64,000 bases of DNA, from contig NC_057319.1 of assembly GCF_000687475.1 (NCBI RefSeq), positions 4,268,001 to 4,332,000 of the forward strand, written 5' to 3'. The first letter of the stretch is position 1. The number at the start of each line of letters is the position of its first letter. Positions 21,849-32,596 of the stretch are shown piece after piece. A program made the position numbers and the translations under genes. The notes under the pieces were generated by a model. The model was not told the origin of the DNA and searched no databases. It saw only the letters and a program-made list of their open reading frames with translations. This DNA comes from Ustilaginoidea virens. Taxonomy: Eukaryota > Ascomycota > Sordariomycetes > Hypocreales > Clavicipitaceae.

Positions 21849-24397
21849 AGCTGATGTCGTGGCTAGGGAAAACGGTCCAGCCGATTCGATGTCGAGGTCG
21901 ATATCTTGCCTTGTCAAAAATTGTTATGGTGGTAGCGGCGTAGACACAGCAATACGGTGATGCGGACCTGCCGACAATACCCTTTGCTGCTCGCCGTGTA
22001 CTGATCCCCCTCTTGCCAGCGAAAAGCCGGGTCAATCAAGCAAGACGATCAACAGTCTCTCTCTCTCGCTCTCGCTCTCGGTTCACTGGGAAAGACGCAG
22101 GATGACCCAAGCTATGATTTCAACCATTGAAATCCCATATCTTTTAGCCTCGGAGCGTCGGAATGTCGTCGCAGGAACCAGACAATAGTCGTTGCAGCCG
22201 CACAGGTTGACGGGGAGTGATTTGCTTGGCGAATACCAGAAGCAAAAGGCGCATAACCTGAAACTCACGAGCCGACAAGGCAAGTATGGACGATCAAGGC
22301 AGTTGGACAGCCTCGATAGGTGTAGTGCAAGAACGGAAGAGGATGAGCGAGAAAAAGGGTTTTCGTTTTCAGACGAGACAGTATCGAATGGGTCTTGTTG
22401 CGACTGGTAACCTGTGTGGCCGTCGACCTACAGCTTCCCAAAACAAAAAAAAAAATAAATAAAAACAAAGGTGCGAAACGAGGGCAACATGCGAGACGCG
22501 CGCCACGACGTGACAAGAGAGTGAAGGCGAAGGCTTGGACAAGGACGGATGCAAAGGAGTGGCTATCGTCAGCGCAGAAAGGCAGTACAGCCAAGACAGA
22601 GGGGAAGCATTGCAGAAGCAAGATGGCAAGATGGCGACAGGCAAGGGTGGTGAAAGGTTGATGATTACATGTATCTTCGCCCACCGTTGACAGCGCAGGC
22701 CCAGGAAAGAAGCATCCATCCGTCCATCCCTTCCTTCCCCAGGCTATGCTATGTATATCCGCCTGCACCGCTGGGCGCTGGGCGCTGGGCGCTGGGCGCT
22801 GAGCCCTGACGGCGGGGCGGGAACGTGCAGCCTGCGGAGAACTGAGAAATAGGGATGGGTTCTGGTCCGTCCACCCGCCAGGGGTTCGGTCCTCTGATTG
22901 GGCGCAGGAAAGCCCGCCGCAGCTATTGATACCCTCTCAGCGTCCCCTCAGCGTCCCCTCAGCGTCCCTACGCGCGGCTGCCGGCGCTAAACCACCCGAT
23001 GGGTACTCGTCAGCACCCACCCCCGACGTACTGTACTGGCTAGTGCCGACTGCTGTCTCAGTTCGTTTCCCACCAGACCGTATCCGCGAGTAGGGTACAG
23101 AAATGTCCTTTTCACCCCTGATGGCGTCTACCCTCCATGCGAGCCAGCGAAATCGCTACTTCAACAACATTCAACCGCGTTGAAAAGCGCCAAGTAAGTC
23201 CTAGCTGTACGGAGTACCCGGTGTATCCTCGGAGCCCTGCCCTGTGCCGCATGATGTGCATGACGCGCATGATGTGCATCAGTTTCCGTCGCATCCCATC
23301 GTCAAGGTGCCTGGTGCTGTGTGATGTGATTGGCTGTCGGTCGGATAATGACGCACCACAGGCGGACCCCATCTTGTCGCCCCAAGAAATAACGCAGTAC
23401 TCCGTACAGTACGGTCCGTACCTGCAGTCACAAGGTTGACTGCTCGTTACATGTAGAGTTTGTTGCAAGATACCTCCTAGGAACCTAGCCTGCCTGCCTG
23501 CCTAATGCAGCAGCATCGGCTTCCTACTAGCTATTGATTGGTCAGGACATATCCTCCTCTACCCGCTCGCGATAACCTTGATGCATCTTCCCCTCACCGA
23601 GCCCAAGGCCATGTTTCAAATCGCCCCTCGTCGCCACTCTGTCTAGGTCTGGGTGTAGTTGGGGGGACCGTATAGAGCTGTCTTTTCTTTACCGCTTATT
23701 TGATTTCCTCCCCGCGTGGGATATATTTTTGTCGTGCTAAACTCGGCTTTTCCTGATGTCGTGTCGTGCCGTACGTGGGCGGACAATGTGATGCCGCCGC
23801 TACTAATTTTAATGCCGCTGACAAGCATTGTCGGTCTATTGTTGTCGGTTGTTGTTGATGATTGCCGCTGCCTGGTACTGTTCGGAGTACTCCGTACTCG
23901 GTCCATGTCAACTACAAGTCGCCCCACTTTCAGCTACGGAAACGGCTAGCGTTGCCACTCTAGCCCGGCGGCAGGCCTAGAGTCCGGGTCCGACCAGACT
24001 TTGACTTGAATTAACTTGAACCCGAGACGAAACAATGTCGCATTCCCACATTCCCTTGAGCCTCACTCCAGCTGCTGCTGCCAACGTCAACCAGCTTTGC
24101 TGCGCTCGCCAACTCCCCGTCCCAGCCAATTCTCGAGCCAAGGACCCCGAGGCCAGCACATGGCCAAACTTTTCTGACCACAGCACAGGCCCCCCATCGG
24201 CCTCGCCATCCTCCTCCTTGGGCCGTCAGACTCGACAGCCCAAATCCCACCTACGTCACACGTTTCGCTTTCGCCATCTCTCCCTCCGCCTTTGTCGCCT
24301 CTCGGCCCGTCCAAAACTTTTCGCCCAGCCCTGCTTACCAACCCTCCTCTGTCCCTGACCTCCCTCGTCAAAAAACCAAACCAAACCCTCCCCCCCA
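21849..24397. other. 2.5-kb divergent intergenic region
   Basis: No gene is supported between the divergent Kch1 and roadblock-like genes. It contains CTCTCT/CGCTCT repeats (22060-22081), a GCTGGGC tandem (about 22768-22801), a CCTCAGCGTC triplication (about 22935-22967), and four TACGGAGTA/TACTCCGTA-type sites (about 23208, 23398, 23884-23900). Confidence 0.5.
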
Positions 24398-25093
24398 ATG
24401 GACCACAACATGGCGCTCCAGAATCAGACTCCGCCTCTCCTCCTCACAAAGCGCCTGGCTGCCTTTCTCGCCGCCAACCAGACACCCCAGCTGCCTACCC
24501 TTCTTCTCACCACCTACCACGGGAAGCTTCTCGCACACGCCAGTCCTCATCCCGTCTCGGTGCTGCGGACCCACGCTACTGTCGCCGCCTCCCTTCTCGC
24601 CATCCACACCTCTTCCTCGGTCGACGTCGCCTCCGCCCTGCCTGGCTCCAGGTCGCCCGATCCCATTTCCAGCTCGCCCGTGCTGGGGCCCGACGACGCA
24701 GACCATCTCGATGCGGCAGCGTCCAAGAATGCGGCGAGGCCGCGACGGCTCGCGCAGTCGGTGAAACCCGTCACCATCACAGTCCAGCTGAGCGGCGGGA
24801 CCGTCATTATCCGCCGCCTGAAATGCGGTCTGCTGTTTGTCTCCATCGGCCCCTCGGCGCAGGATTCGCAGCCCGACGCCCATGCGCACGAAAACGGCCA
24901 AGGGGCCACAGGCAGTCCAAGCGAGGTGGAAAGCTTGGTCAGCGCTGGCGGCCGGACAGCTTCCAGCCTGGACAGCGTTGGCGCAGCCTCGGTTGTCGCC
25001 ATGAGGAGGCACGCTGGAGACCTGGCTCAATGGCTGGACGATAAGCTCGGTTCTTTGAGGGTTCCCGAGGAAGGCGTGGGATCGAGTGAATAG
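24398..25093 (+). CDS. Small putative roadblock/LC7-like protein
   Basis: This is a single-exon frame of 231 residues following a C-rich leader; the ATG at 24398 is the first good start. The pattern LTTYHGKLLAHAS, then VLRTHATVAASLLAIH, then a beta-rich VTITVQLSGGTVIIRRLKCG and LLFVSIGP resembles roadblock/LC7 folds such as LAMTOR2- or Ego3/Slm4-like subunits of the Ragulator/EGO complex on the vacuole. This assignment rests on pattern only and is weak. A low-complexity insert (about residues 75-120) and a Ser/Gly-rich segment (about 155-200) interrupt and follow the core. The C-terminal helix ends in LAQWLDDKLGSLRVPE. It is convergent with the gene at 25720. Confidence 0.65.
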   Translation: MDHNMALQNQTPPLLLTKRLAAFLAANQTPQLPTLLLTTYHGKLLAHASPHPVSVLRTHATVAASLLAIHTSSSVDVASALPGSRSPDPISSSPVLGPDDADHLDAAASKNAARPRRLAQSVKPVTITVQLSGGTVIIRRLKCGLLFVSIGPSAQDSQPDAHAHENGQGATGSPSEVESLVSAGGRTASSLDSVGAASVVAMRRHAGDLAQWLDDKLGSLRVPEEGVGSSE

Positions 25094-25719
25094 GGACCGG
25101 CAGAGAAAGTGGCGTCTTCTTTCCGACGGACCACAAGGCCGGGCTTGGGAGCGGTCAAGGTGGAGGAGCATTTCAACGGCGTTTGGAACAAGGATAGGGA
25201 AGCACATGTGAATACCGACGTTTTTCGTCTTGGCATAGGGTGTTGGCAAAATGATCCAGTGTCCTCCAAGCTCGACTTTGTTTAGCGCAAGTAACTTAAG
25301 ATACCACCCATCATCTATCACGCTTCGGGTATAAAAGCGAGTTTCAGAAATTTATAGACCTTTAACGAGACAAAAACATGGACGCCCTCCCAGAAGCTAG
25401 TTTGCCCCGGCAGGGCGCGTTGCCATCCACCAGACAGATCACCAGGTTAGACATTAGCACAAGTATACTCGAATCGAAATACATGAACAGACTTTCGCTC
25501 AGGCCAACCAGGGCAGAATGCAAGGAGAGAAACCCGTTGAGTCATAGAAACGCCGTTTTTTGCTGCTCCTCCCGTTCAAACGCCGTGCCCTACTACAAAA
25601 TAGTGAGATATAAAATCAACGCCTTTCCCGGAGCGCGCGAAGTGGAATAAATCACACCAAACCATGCTTGTACCGTCAAATTCCCTTTTCCTCGCTCCCC
25701 GACTTCGAGCAGGGCCCGC
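25094..25719. other. Convergent 3' region
   Basis: No gene is supported. The sequence holds the 3' regions of two convergent genes, with no notable repeat. Confidence 0.45.
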
Positions 25720-27812
25720 TCATTCAATGCTCATTCTCATGATTCCGTCATGGGTATCATTCATACCTTGGAATCCCACTCTACCCTTGCTACTGAGCCG
25801 CCCAGTCGTTCCCGCGGCCGGGTGGGCCGGCGTCCCGCCACCAACACTGCCAGCTTCGCTCTGCGCACTGCTGCCGCATCTATCGCCCCCGGTGCTGCCT
25901 GGCCGAGAACCCCATATCGACTCGCGCTGCATAGGGCTCTGCAGGATGGGCGAGTTGTGAGCGCTCATGCCTGGGCTGACGGCTCGCCGCTTGAAGCTCG
26001 TGGGGTCGAAATCATCGTCCCTGCGCCTTTTGTTGTTGATTCTCCTAGTGATCTCTGCAGCACTCGGTGCCTGTGCGCTGCTGCTCTGGGAAGCCTGCAG
26101 TAATCACGTTCGTGTCAGCGGCGAGGGCCAAGGCTGTAACTGAAGCTAGAAAGGAGAAGATTCGAGTATGGGCTTACTGGGTTTTCCGGAAGATGATATG
26201 GCAAGGAGGAGTCCATGGCCGCATCTTCACTTATGCCCGAGGTCGAACCTCGCGGAAGGAAAGATGGCGGGGGCGGCGTTGTTTGAGCACCTCCCATGCT
26301 ACTCGACTCAGAGAATGTGTCCCAGAATGTCTTGCCTTTGGAATTCTTGATAGCCTGTTGCTTGAAACTACTGGATAGACCTGATGATAACTCGCCCATC
26401 ATACTTATGTCATCCTCTTGAATATCCTCGATAAAGTCATTCGTCGCTAGGTTCGGAGAGGACATGCTACTGGCAGCCGTGCCTGCAGCCGTGCCTGGGG
26501 CGGCGCCGGACTCGTTTGCGGGGAGCGATACACGGGGTTCAAGAGCTACATCACTCTCCCGGACCTGCTTCACAACTTCAGCCTCCCGTCGAGTCTCCGC
26601 CTCAGCTGGCGCTCCTTCCTCGAAAAGCGCGGCACGTATCCGGGCAAACGTCTTAGTCTTGGGCTGACATGTATACATCCATCAGTACTCGTGGATTGCC
26701 ACGCGGTGCTTGGGGGAGGCTGGGGGAGGGGTAAGGGGGAGTCTCACCAAAAGATTGCCGCGACGTGTTACGGTCCGACGAATTACACCTCGCTGTGGTC
26801 CATCTCCGGCATTGGCATCAACGTCGCTTTGTGATTTCGTACTTTCGTCTCCGTCCCCGGCAGATATATGTAGTTGGTCTGCCTGCCAGCTGATGCTCTC
26901 CCTGCGAGCCTTTGAAGAGTTGCTTGGCGGGGACTTGGAGATGTTAAAGCCTAGTCCCAGTGGCCCCCGTGTCTTTTTTTTTGGTTGCTTTCGATGCCGC
27001 TGTCGTTGCTGGAAACTCATGAGGCTGCTCATGGCAGGGGATCCGAACGGTCCCGGGTTTCCCACGTTCAGGTTCAGCCTGGACACTTGCGGAGTCGTAA
27101 CATACGCCTCATCCATGTCTTCGTCCATGAAATCATCGTCGTCTGAAGAGCTTGAAGAATCAGACCCAATCGTTGGTTGCGTGGTGCTCCCAAGGGAGCT
27201 ACTGACATTCATCTTTTCATGGTTGCCCATAATCGACCATAGCGACGAAGATGTCTGCTCCGGACCGCCGTATTCGTTCCTGGGGCCCGAAATATTCATG
27301 GCCCGGCCGCCAATAGTCGGTGACGAGTCTGGGGATGATTCTGCGAGCGTTGAGTGGTGCAAGCTGGTAGCTGCCCGGGAAAAATCAAGGCCACGCGAGC
27401 GGCGCGGAAGGATATTGGTCGGAGATGCGTAAATCTGTGAGTGGTCAAGCTTGGGTGAAAGCGGCGGCGGTTTGATGTAAGGGTTGGGTCCGGCTGGTGG
27501 GGGGGTGTGTTGGCGAGAGGGCATCTGCATCGACAGGCCTTTGATTTCGGGGCGACGCGGCGTAGATGGAGGCTGCGAATCCCTCAGGTCGAAGTCGTCC
27601 TTTGAAATTTTCCGCGTTTCTTGGCTGATTGTCGGTGAAGACGATGGCTTCGACGGCGTCCTTCCGCCATCAGATAGAGAACGAGCTTTGTTCCCCAAGG
27701 GCGACCTTTCAGAGACCGTACCAGACTCGGAATCGCCGCCGATTCTCTCGTTGACAGGGACGGTAGGGTCGGCATCCGCGACGGCGGAGTCTTTCAAGGC
27801 ATATCCAGGCAT
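25720..27812 (-). CDS. Unrecognised 641-residue low-complexity (likely nuclear) protein
   Basis: Three exons on the minus strand, 27812-26748, 26663-26178 and 26094-25720, all phase 0, give 641 residues. I do not recognise the family. Residues 1-350 are Ser/Pro-rich and disordered with an acidic run SSSSSDDDDFMDEDMDEAY, then basic patches (RQRHRKQPKKKTRG). The best-ordered stretch straddles intron 1: RRTVTRRGNLL joined to PKTKTFARIRAALFEEGAP and EAEVVKQVRESD. Exon 2 has an acidic NDFIEDIQEDD segment. Exon 3 has RRINNKRRRDDDFDPTSF and KRRAVSPGMS, then a Gly/Ser tail. Basic KR clusters and charged blocks suggest a nuclear regulator, but this is inference. A 5' exon upstream of 27812 cannot be excluded. 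Confidence 0.7.
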
Positions 27813-28298
27813 GTTTCGCTTGGGTCGATGTTTCCAAGCTGGCTTACCGCAACAGTCCCAAGGCGACTGACTGTGAGCGCCAGATGTTGCTGGAGACCAC
27901 AGCCCAGGTCGATGGCTAACGGCTTCTGTCCTGGTCCTTTACCCACATTGATGATGATAACGAAGAGGAGCAAAGAAATAAAACCGCTCATCAAGCGAGC
28001 CCGGAGTCGCAGCTCGTCTCAACCTCGTTAGAATGTCGTAGAGTGGAGAATTGAAGACGCCGACTTTGCAGCAGCGCCACACGAGATGTGTGGCTGGAGC
28101 TCGTCTGTGGCTCCAGAGCTTGGCTGGAGCATCACCTAAAGTACCCGGTACCATCATGTGCAGAGCAAAGCAGGGTCTGGAGACGTTTTAGATATAAGGG
28201 TTGATGATAACTGGCTATTATCTGTTGCAAGGTGTTTAACTACCAGGTAGCTAGAAATATCGTCATCTGCGACCAAAAATCAAAAAAATACCAGACTG
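27813..28298. other. Upstream region of the 641-residue protein gene
   Basis: No gene is supported. It holds the probable promoter and leader and ends at the left direct repeat of the decayed element that begins at 28299. A GTACCCGGTACC palindrome lies near 28141-28152. Confidence 0.45.
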
Positions 28299-29711
28299 AA
28301 TAGCCTCGCCGGGCCCCCCCTCGCCCTCCCCACTACTCTCCCCCCCCTCGTCCCCGGTCTGCTCCCCCTCCGAAGCCTCCCCCCCCTCCTCCCGGGCCAG
28401 GAAAACCCGCAACGACACGGCGATGTCCTCTTAGGCGCGGGCCTATCGTTCCAAGGCGAGGACCTTCCTCTCTTCGAGGTCCAGCATCTCCCGGGTTGCC
28501 CCGGGAGCGCTAAGGCCCCCTACCGCCGCCGCCGCCGCCACTGCCGCCGCCCGACCACGTCCCCGAGAGGCGGACGCCTATTTGGCCCTCTGCTAGAGGG
28601 CCTTATAGTCGTCCACCTAAAGCCAAAGACAGTCAGCCGGTGGCCCGCGCCGCATACGAATCGAAAACGCACCTCTATCCCCCCGGCAATAGTCTCCTAT
28701 ACGTCTAGGAGCTCTTACATTGGGACCCGGTTCCTAGGGGTCCTCTTTAGGGGCACGCACGTCTTGCCCGCAAGGGCGCAAAAATAGCAGGCCGCACCGG
28801 TCCCTACCCGTATCAGCTTCGCCAGAGAGCGGGTACAACCCGGTCTATACCTTATTAACTGCGGCATCGATGCTCAGGATCCTCCGAGCGCGTCAGATAC
28901 AGCCCGCAAGGCTATACGCGTAATTCTCCAGGCTACATCATAAGGGTTAGCTGCGGTCCCACCACGCGCAAGACCCGTACTCACCCCCTTGTCTAGTATC
29001 GCCGACCGCTTGGGCATTTTCATTACTATTGTGGTTATTATTGTTTTTATTATTGCTGGTATTGTTGTTGTTGCTATTGTCGCTGCTGCTGCTGCCGTGC
29101 TGCTAATAGGGTCAGCACCGGCCCCGTACCGCGATAGAGGGGTCATCACATACCTTGAAATTGGCGCCATAAAGGAAAAGAAGAAAAGAAGAAAAGGCAC
29201 TAAGTCGGGGGGCATCGCTGACCTATATACTGACGCAGTGCCTAAGGCCGCCCGCTTCAACCTTTAGAATTAGCTCACTTCCTCTTCTAACCCAAAAATT
29301 GACGCGTACCGAGAAGCACCCAGGCTACCACAGATGCGCGCCCGGCGAGAACACGCCCGCCGCGAGCGCGCCACTGGCCCTACCCCCCCCGGCTTCACCC
29401 TCCTCTCACTTCTCACCCGACAAGATCACCGACCCGGACCCGATATTCCAGGACTTCTCGCTCGCACTTTTCCCATGCAATTCCGCCAGATATAGTCCTA
29501 AGCGGTTGCGCACCCTACTCTCTCACGCACTGGATACCCGCCGCCCCCGATGCGGGGCGATAAAAAGCAGAAATCAAGAAAGCAGGAAGGGTTTTCCTCC
29601 CGGCTACCGGGTTTTTCCCTTTCCGAATTATCTATATAGAAGTACTAGATAGGTTATTTAGCTTTAAATAGCCTCTAGCGTAATTTAATAATAATAATAG
29701 CCTCGCCGGGC
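28299..29711 (-). mobile_element. GC-rich decayed repeat copy with 16-bp flanking direct repeats
   Basis: Identical 16-bp direct repeats (AATAGCCTCGCCGGGC) at 28299-28314 and 29696-29711 bracket this segment. It is homologous to 57.76-59.29 kb in opposite orientation. On the minus strand a decayed coding sequence is readable: a Ser/Asn/Gln-rich tract (about 29020-29100), PKRSAILDKGVSTG, AWRITRIALRAVSDAL, the cysteine motif CYFCALAGKTC (28757-28789), VDDYKAL, an Ala-rich run, LDLEERKVLALER, and an acidic Gly/Glu-rich end. TAG and TAA codons fall where Gln is expected. One likely intron (gtgcgt to ttag) precedes VDDYKAL. On the plus strand the segment ends in a TAATTTAATAATAATAAT tail next to the right repeat, as in a 5'-truncated non-LTR insertion. 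Protein family unrecognised. Confidence 0.65.
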
Positions 29712-30117
29712 GATAGTAAAAGGTAGCTACATCCTGGGCACGTGTAAAGGTAGAGACTGACGTCAATCCATCCGCATGATGACTTCAGTAATCCTCCAAG
29801 GAGCGGCAGCGGGGCAGCATGGGCGGGGCACAGCAGCCAAATCTTCAACACAATGCTCCTCCCCAGGTCATAATGCTCACGTCCAAATGCGAAGAGAAAG
29901 ACTTTCCGCAAGCCATTGCCAACAACCCCTGATGAACAGTTCAAAGGCCATACCACACATCTGAAATCATCCTCAACACACTTGCACTTACATTTTCAAC
30001 CGCCGACCTCCACACTCTTGGTATTGACCTCACAGGCAACTAAACCCACGTGCTCCTCCAGAAGGTTTCAAGGTTAAACAAACTAAGCTCCATCAGGACA
30101 GCAACAACCGAAAAACA
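29712..30117. promoter_or_regulatory. Upstream region of glyoxalase I
   Basis: No gene is supported. This is the probable promoter and CA-rich leader of the glyoxalase gene (CAACAACCG near 30101-30110). Confidence 0.4.
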
Positions 30118-31423
30118 ATGGCCGCCACGACCAATACCAACACGTACAAGTTGAATCACTCGATGTGAGTTCAGAAACAGGGCCCTACGGGTCGTGTCGG
30201 TGTGGCTGACCCAATTTCTGGCAGGATTCGGGTCAAGGATCCCAAGGCGTCCAGTAAGTACTTGCGCCGTAAACCCGACGCAAATTCTAATCCATTGGCC
30301 CACGTTTAGGACGGCGGGGATTGACATTGAAAATGCAGTAAAATTCTACGAGTTTCTGGGCATGTCGGTGATAAAGAAGCTCGAGTACCCGGAAAATAAG
30401 TTCGACCTATATTTCATGGCCTACAACAGCCCGAAGGCAGTTTCTCACGGGAATTCACAAACCAACAGAGAGGGTATCATCGAGCTGACGCACAACTACG
30501 GCACCGAGAACGACCCCACTTATGTCGTCAACACGGGTAACGCAGAGCCTCACCGAGGGTTCGGTCACACGTGTATTAGCGTGGACAACATCCAGGCCGC
30601 TTGCCAGCGGCTTGAGGATGCCGGATATAAGTTTCAGAAGAAGCTTACGGATGGCCGCATGAAACATATTGCCTTTGTCTTGGACCCTGATGGCTACTGG
30701 GTGGAGATTATCGGACAAAAGCCTTTGGAAGCGACCGAGAGCGTCTTGGAAACCGATGTTTCTACCTACCGAATGGTGAGCGATATTCAACGCTCTGCGG
30801 TTTATTTTTATTATTATTATTATTCTTTTTTCTTTTTGGTTTCCCGGCTTCCGCATCTGCAGCGGTACTTGTCTCGAGTAATCACTGACATGCATGCAGA
30901 ACCACACCATGATACGTGTCAAGGACGCCGAGAAGTCTCTCAAGTTTTACCAGGAAGTTTTGGGAATGACGCTTATAAGGACTTCCGAAAACCAGGCCGC
31001 TGGATTTAACCTTTACTTCCTTGGCTATCCCGGCGAGCAAGGAATCCCAAAGGACGGCAAAACCAATGAGCTCGAAGGCTTGCTTGAGCTCACGTGGAAC
31101 TACGGCACGGAAAAGGATGCCAGTTTCAAATACCACAATGGAAATGATGAACCCCAAGGCTTTGGGCATATATGTACGTACACGAACCCAATGGGGCCGA
31201 CACTATCCCCGACGTTGTTTTTCCTTTGAATGCTAAACCTAGGTCAGGCGTGAGTGTCGATGATATCGATGCTGCATGCCAGCGTTTCGAGGATCTCAAG
31301 TGCAGCTGGAAGAAAAGACTGACGGAAGGACGTATGAAGAATATTGCGTTCCTCCTCGATCCGGATGGTTACTGGATTGAGGTCATTCCGAATGACAAGT
31401 ATAGTGACAAACACCCAATCTGA
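30118..31423 (+). CDS. GLO1: Glyoxalase I (lactoylglutathione lyase), two-domain
   Basis: It converts the methylglyoxal-glutathione hemithioacetal to S-lactoylglutathione in the cytosol. Five exons: 30118-30164, 30225-30253, 30339-30775, 30900-31173 and 31248-31423, giving 320 residues, close to yeast Glo1. Two tandem glyoxalase domains are visible, each with the metal-ligand pattern: LNHSMIRVKD, then IIELTHNYG, FGHTC and DPDGYWVEII in the first; NHTMIRVKD, then LLELTWNYG, FGHIC and DPDGYWIEVI in the second. The paired internal duplication is the usual fungal form. Exon 2 is only 29 bp. The acceptor of intron 2 was placed at 30338 because it restores DPKASIKFYEFLGM. Intron 3 carries a T-rich TTATTATTATT tract. 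Confidence 0.95.
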
Positions 31424-32596
31424 TTTGACGTTAAGTTACCAGGTAGAGTGCAGGACCAAGACGAGACTGTGGAAGACGCAAACGCAAGGGAAGGAAGCGT
31501 TGGTAGGATAGGAATAGGGACATGGAAAGGCTGTTGGAATGACGTTGTTGCCCGAGCTTGCAGGCCAATGTCGCGTCGATGTGGTGTGGTGTGGTCACTG
31601 TGGTGTAAAATCGCAGTCAATGTTGCCCCCGCCGATCCCATCTCACTCTCCCCTTCCCCGCCAAGAAAGGGCCGAAAGGGGTTAGAGTGAGCGGGGGCGT
31701 GAGCGCGGCCCCCTGTAGGTGCTCAAGTATACGGAGTAGGTACCTAGGTACCCTGCTTCAAACAGCTGGTCTCCACTCGTGCCAAACCGTCTGGTTGGTT
31801 GACTCGAGCGAAGCTGAAGAGTTCTGGATTCAACCAGACGGTGAAGCAATCTCCCCCTCAGCTGCCTACCACTACCACCCCGAAACATCTGGATGCAGTT
31901 GAGCCCTTCTTGTCTCGTCTCGTCCACCAGGTGCCACGTACGGTGCATAATCCGTCGCGGATGCTATGCAAAGCCAAGCTCAATCGATACGCCTCTGCGA
32001 AAGCGGGCGTTTCTCAGGGGCGGAGGAAACAGACCGACGGTTGACGACGACCACCTTGGAACGGGCTTCAGAGTCCAGATGGCCTTGCAATCAATACCCC
32101 TCGGGACTCGGGAGATGCGTGACTGATTGGCCAGGAAGAGCCTGATCACACCACCTCGAGGCGATAGATGATGGGACGCTTTCACATTGAGTACCACCAC
32201 TATGCGCCATTACCGGTGCCTGTGCAACCCATTTGCTGTTGCCATGTACGGAGTAGCCAGCCCTGTACTCCGTACAATAGCTTCAGTCGACAGAACGAGA
32301 CTGGAGGCTTCGTTTCCCCCCAACCGAACGTGCATGACTCTGCCGAGGATTGTGTTTCACGGCCGAAGAAGTCGGGACCCAGGTAACACGTCAATCCGTC
32401 TTGCCAACTTTTGCCCTCTCATCTGTTTTCTCGTCTGTCGTCCCGGGGCCATCCTGGACTTATCCTGGGTCAAGCCTGCCCCCCGAGCCTGCAAAGTTGG
32501 TTCTTACTTTGCGTTTCTTGCCCGACAGTCCTTGTTACGCTTTCCCCCCCCCTTAAAACCCAAACGAATACTACCGCAGGAATTCTTGTGCGCCTC
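31424..32596. other. Intergenic region with TACGGAGTA sites
   Basis: No gene is supported. It contains an adjoining TACGGAGTA plus AGGTACCTAGGTACC pair (about 31730-31752) and a TACGGAGTA/TACTCCGTA pair 18 bp apart (about 32249-32276). The last 200 bp form the likely promoter of the phosphoglycerate dehydrogenase gene, with a C9 run near 32543. Confidence 0.5.

Noticed and set aside
28989..29267. 92-codon plus-strand frame with a Val/Ile/Ala-rich hydrophobic stretch in the GC-rich repeat
   Set aside because: The hydrophobic stretch is the antisense of the Ser/Asn/Gln codon tract conserved in both copies, so it is unlikely to be a real membrane protein.
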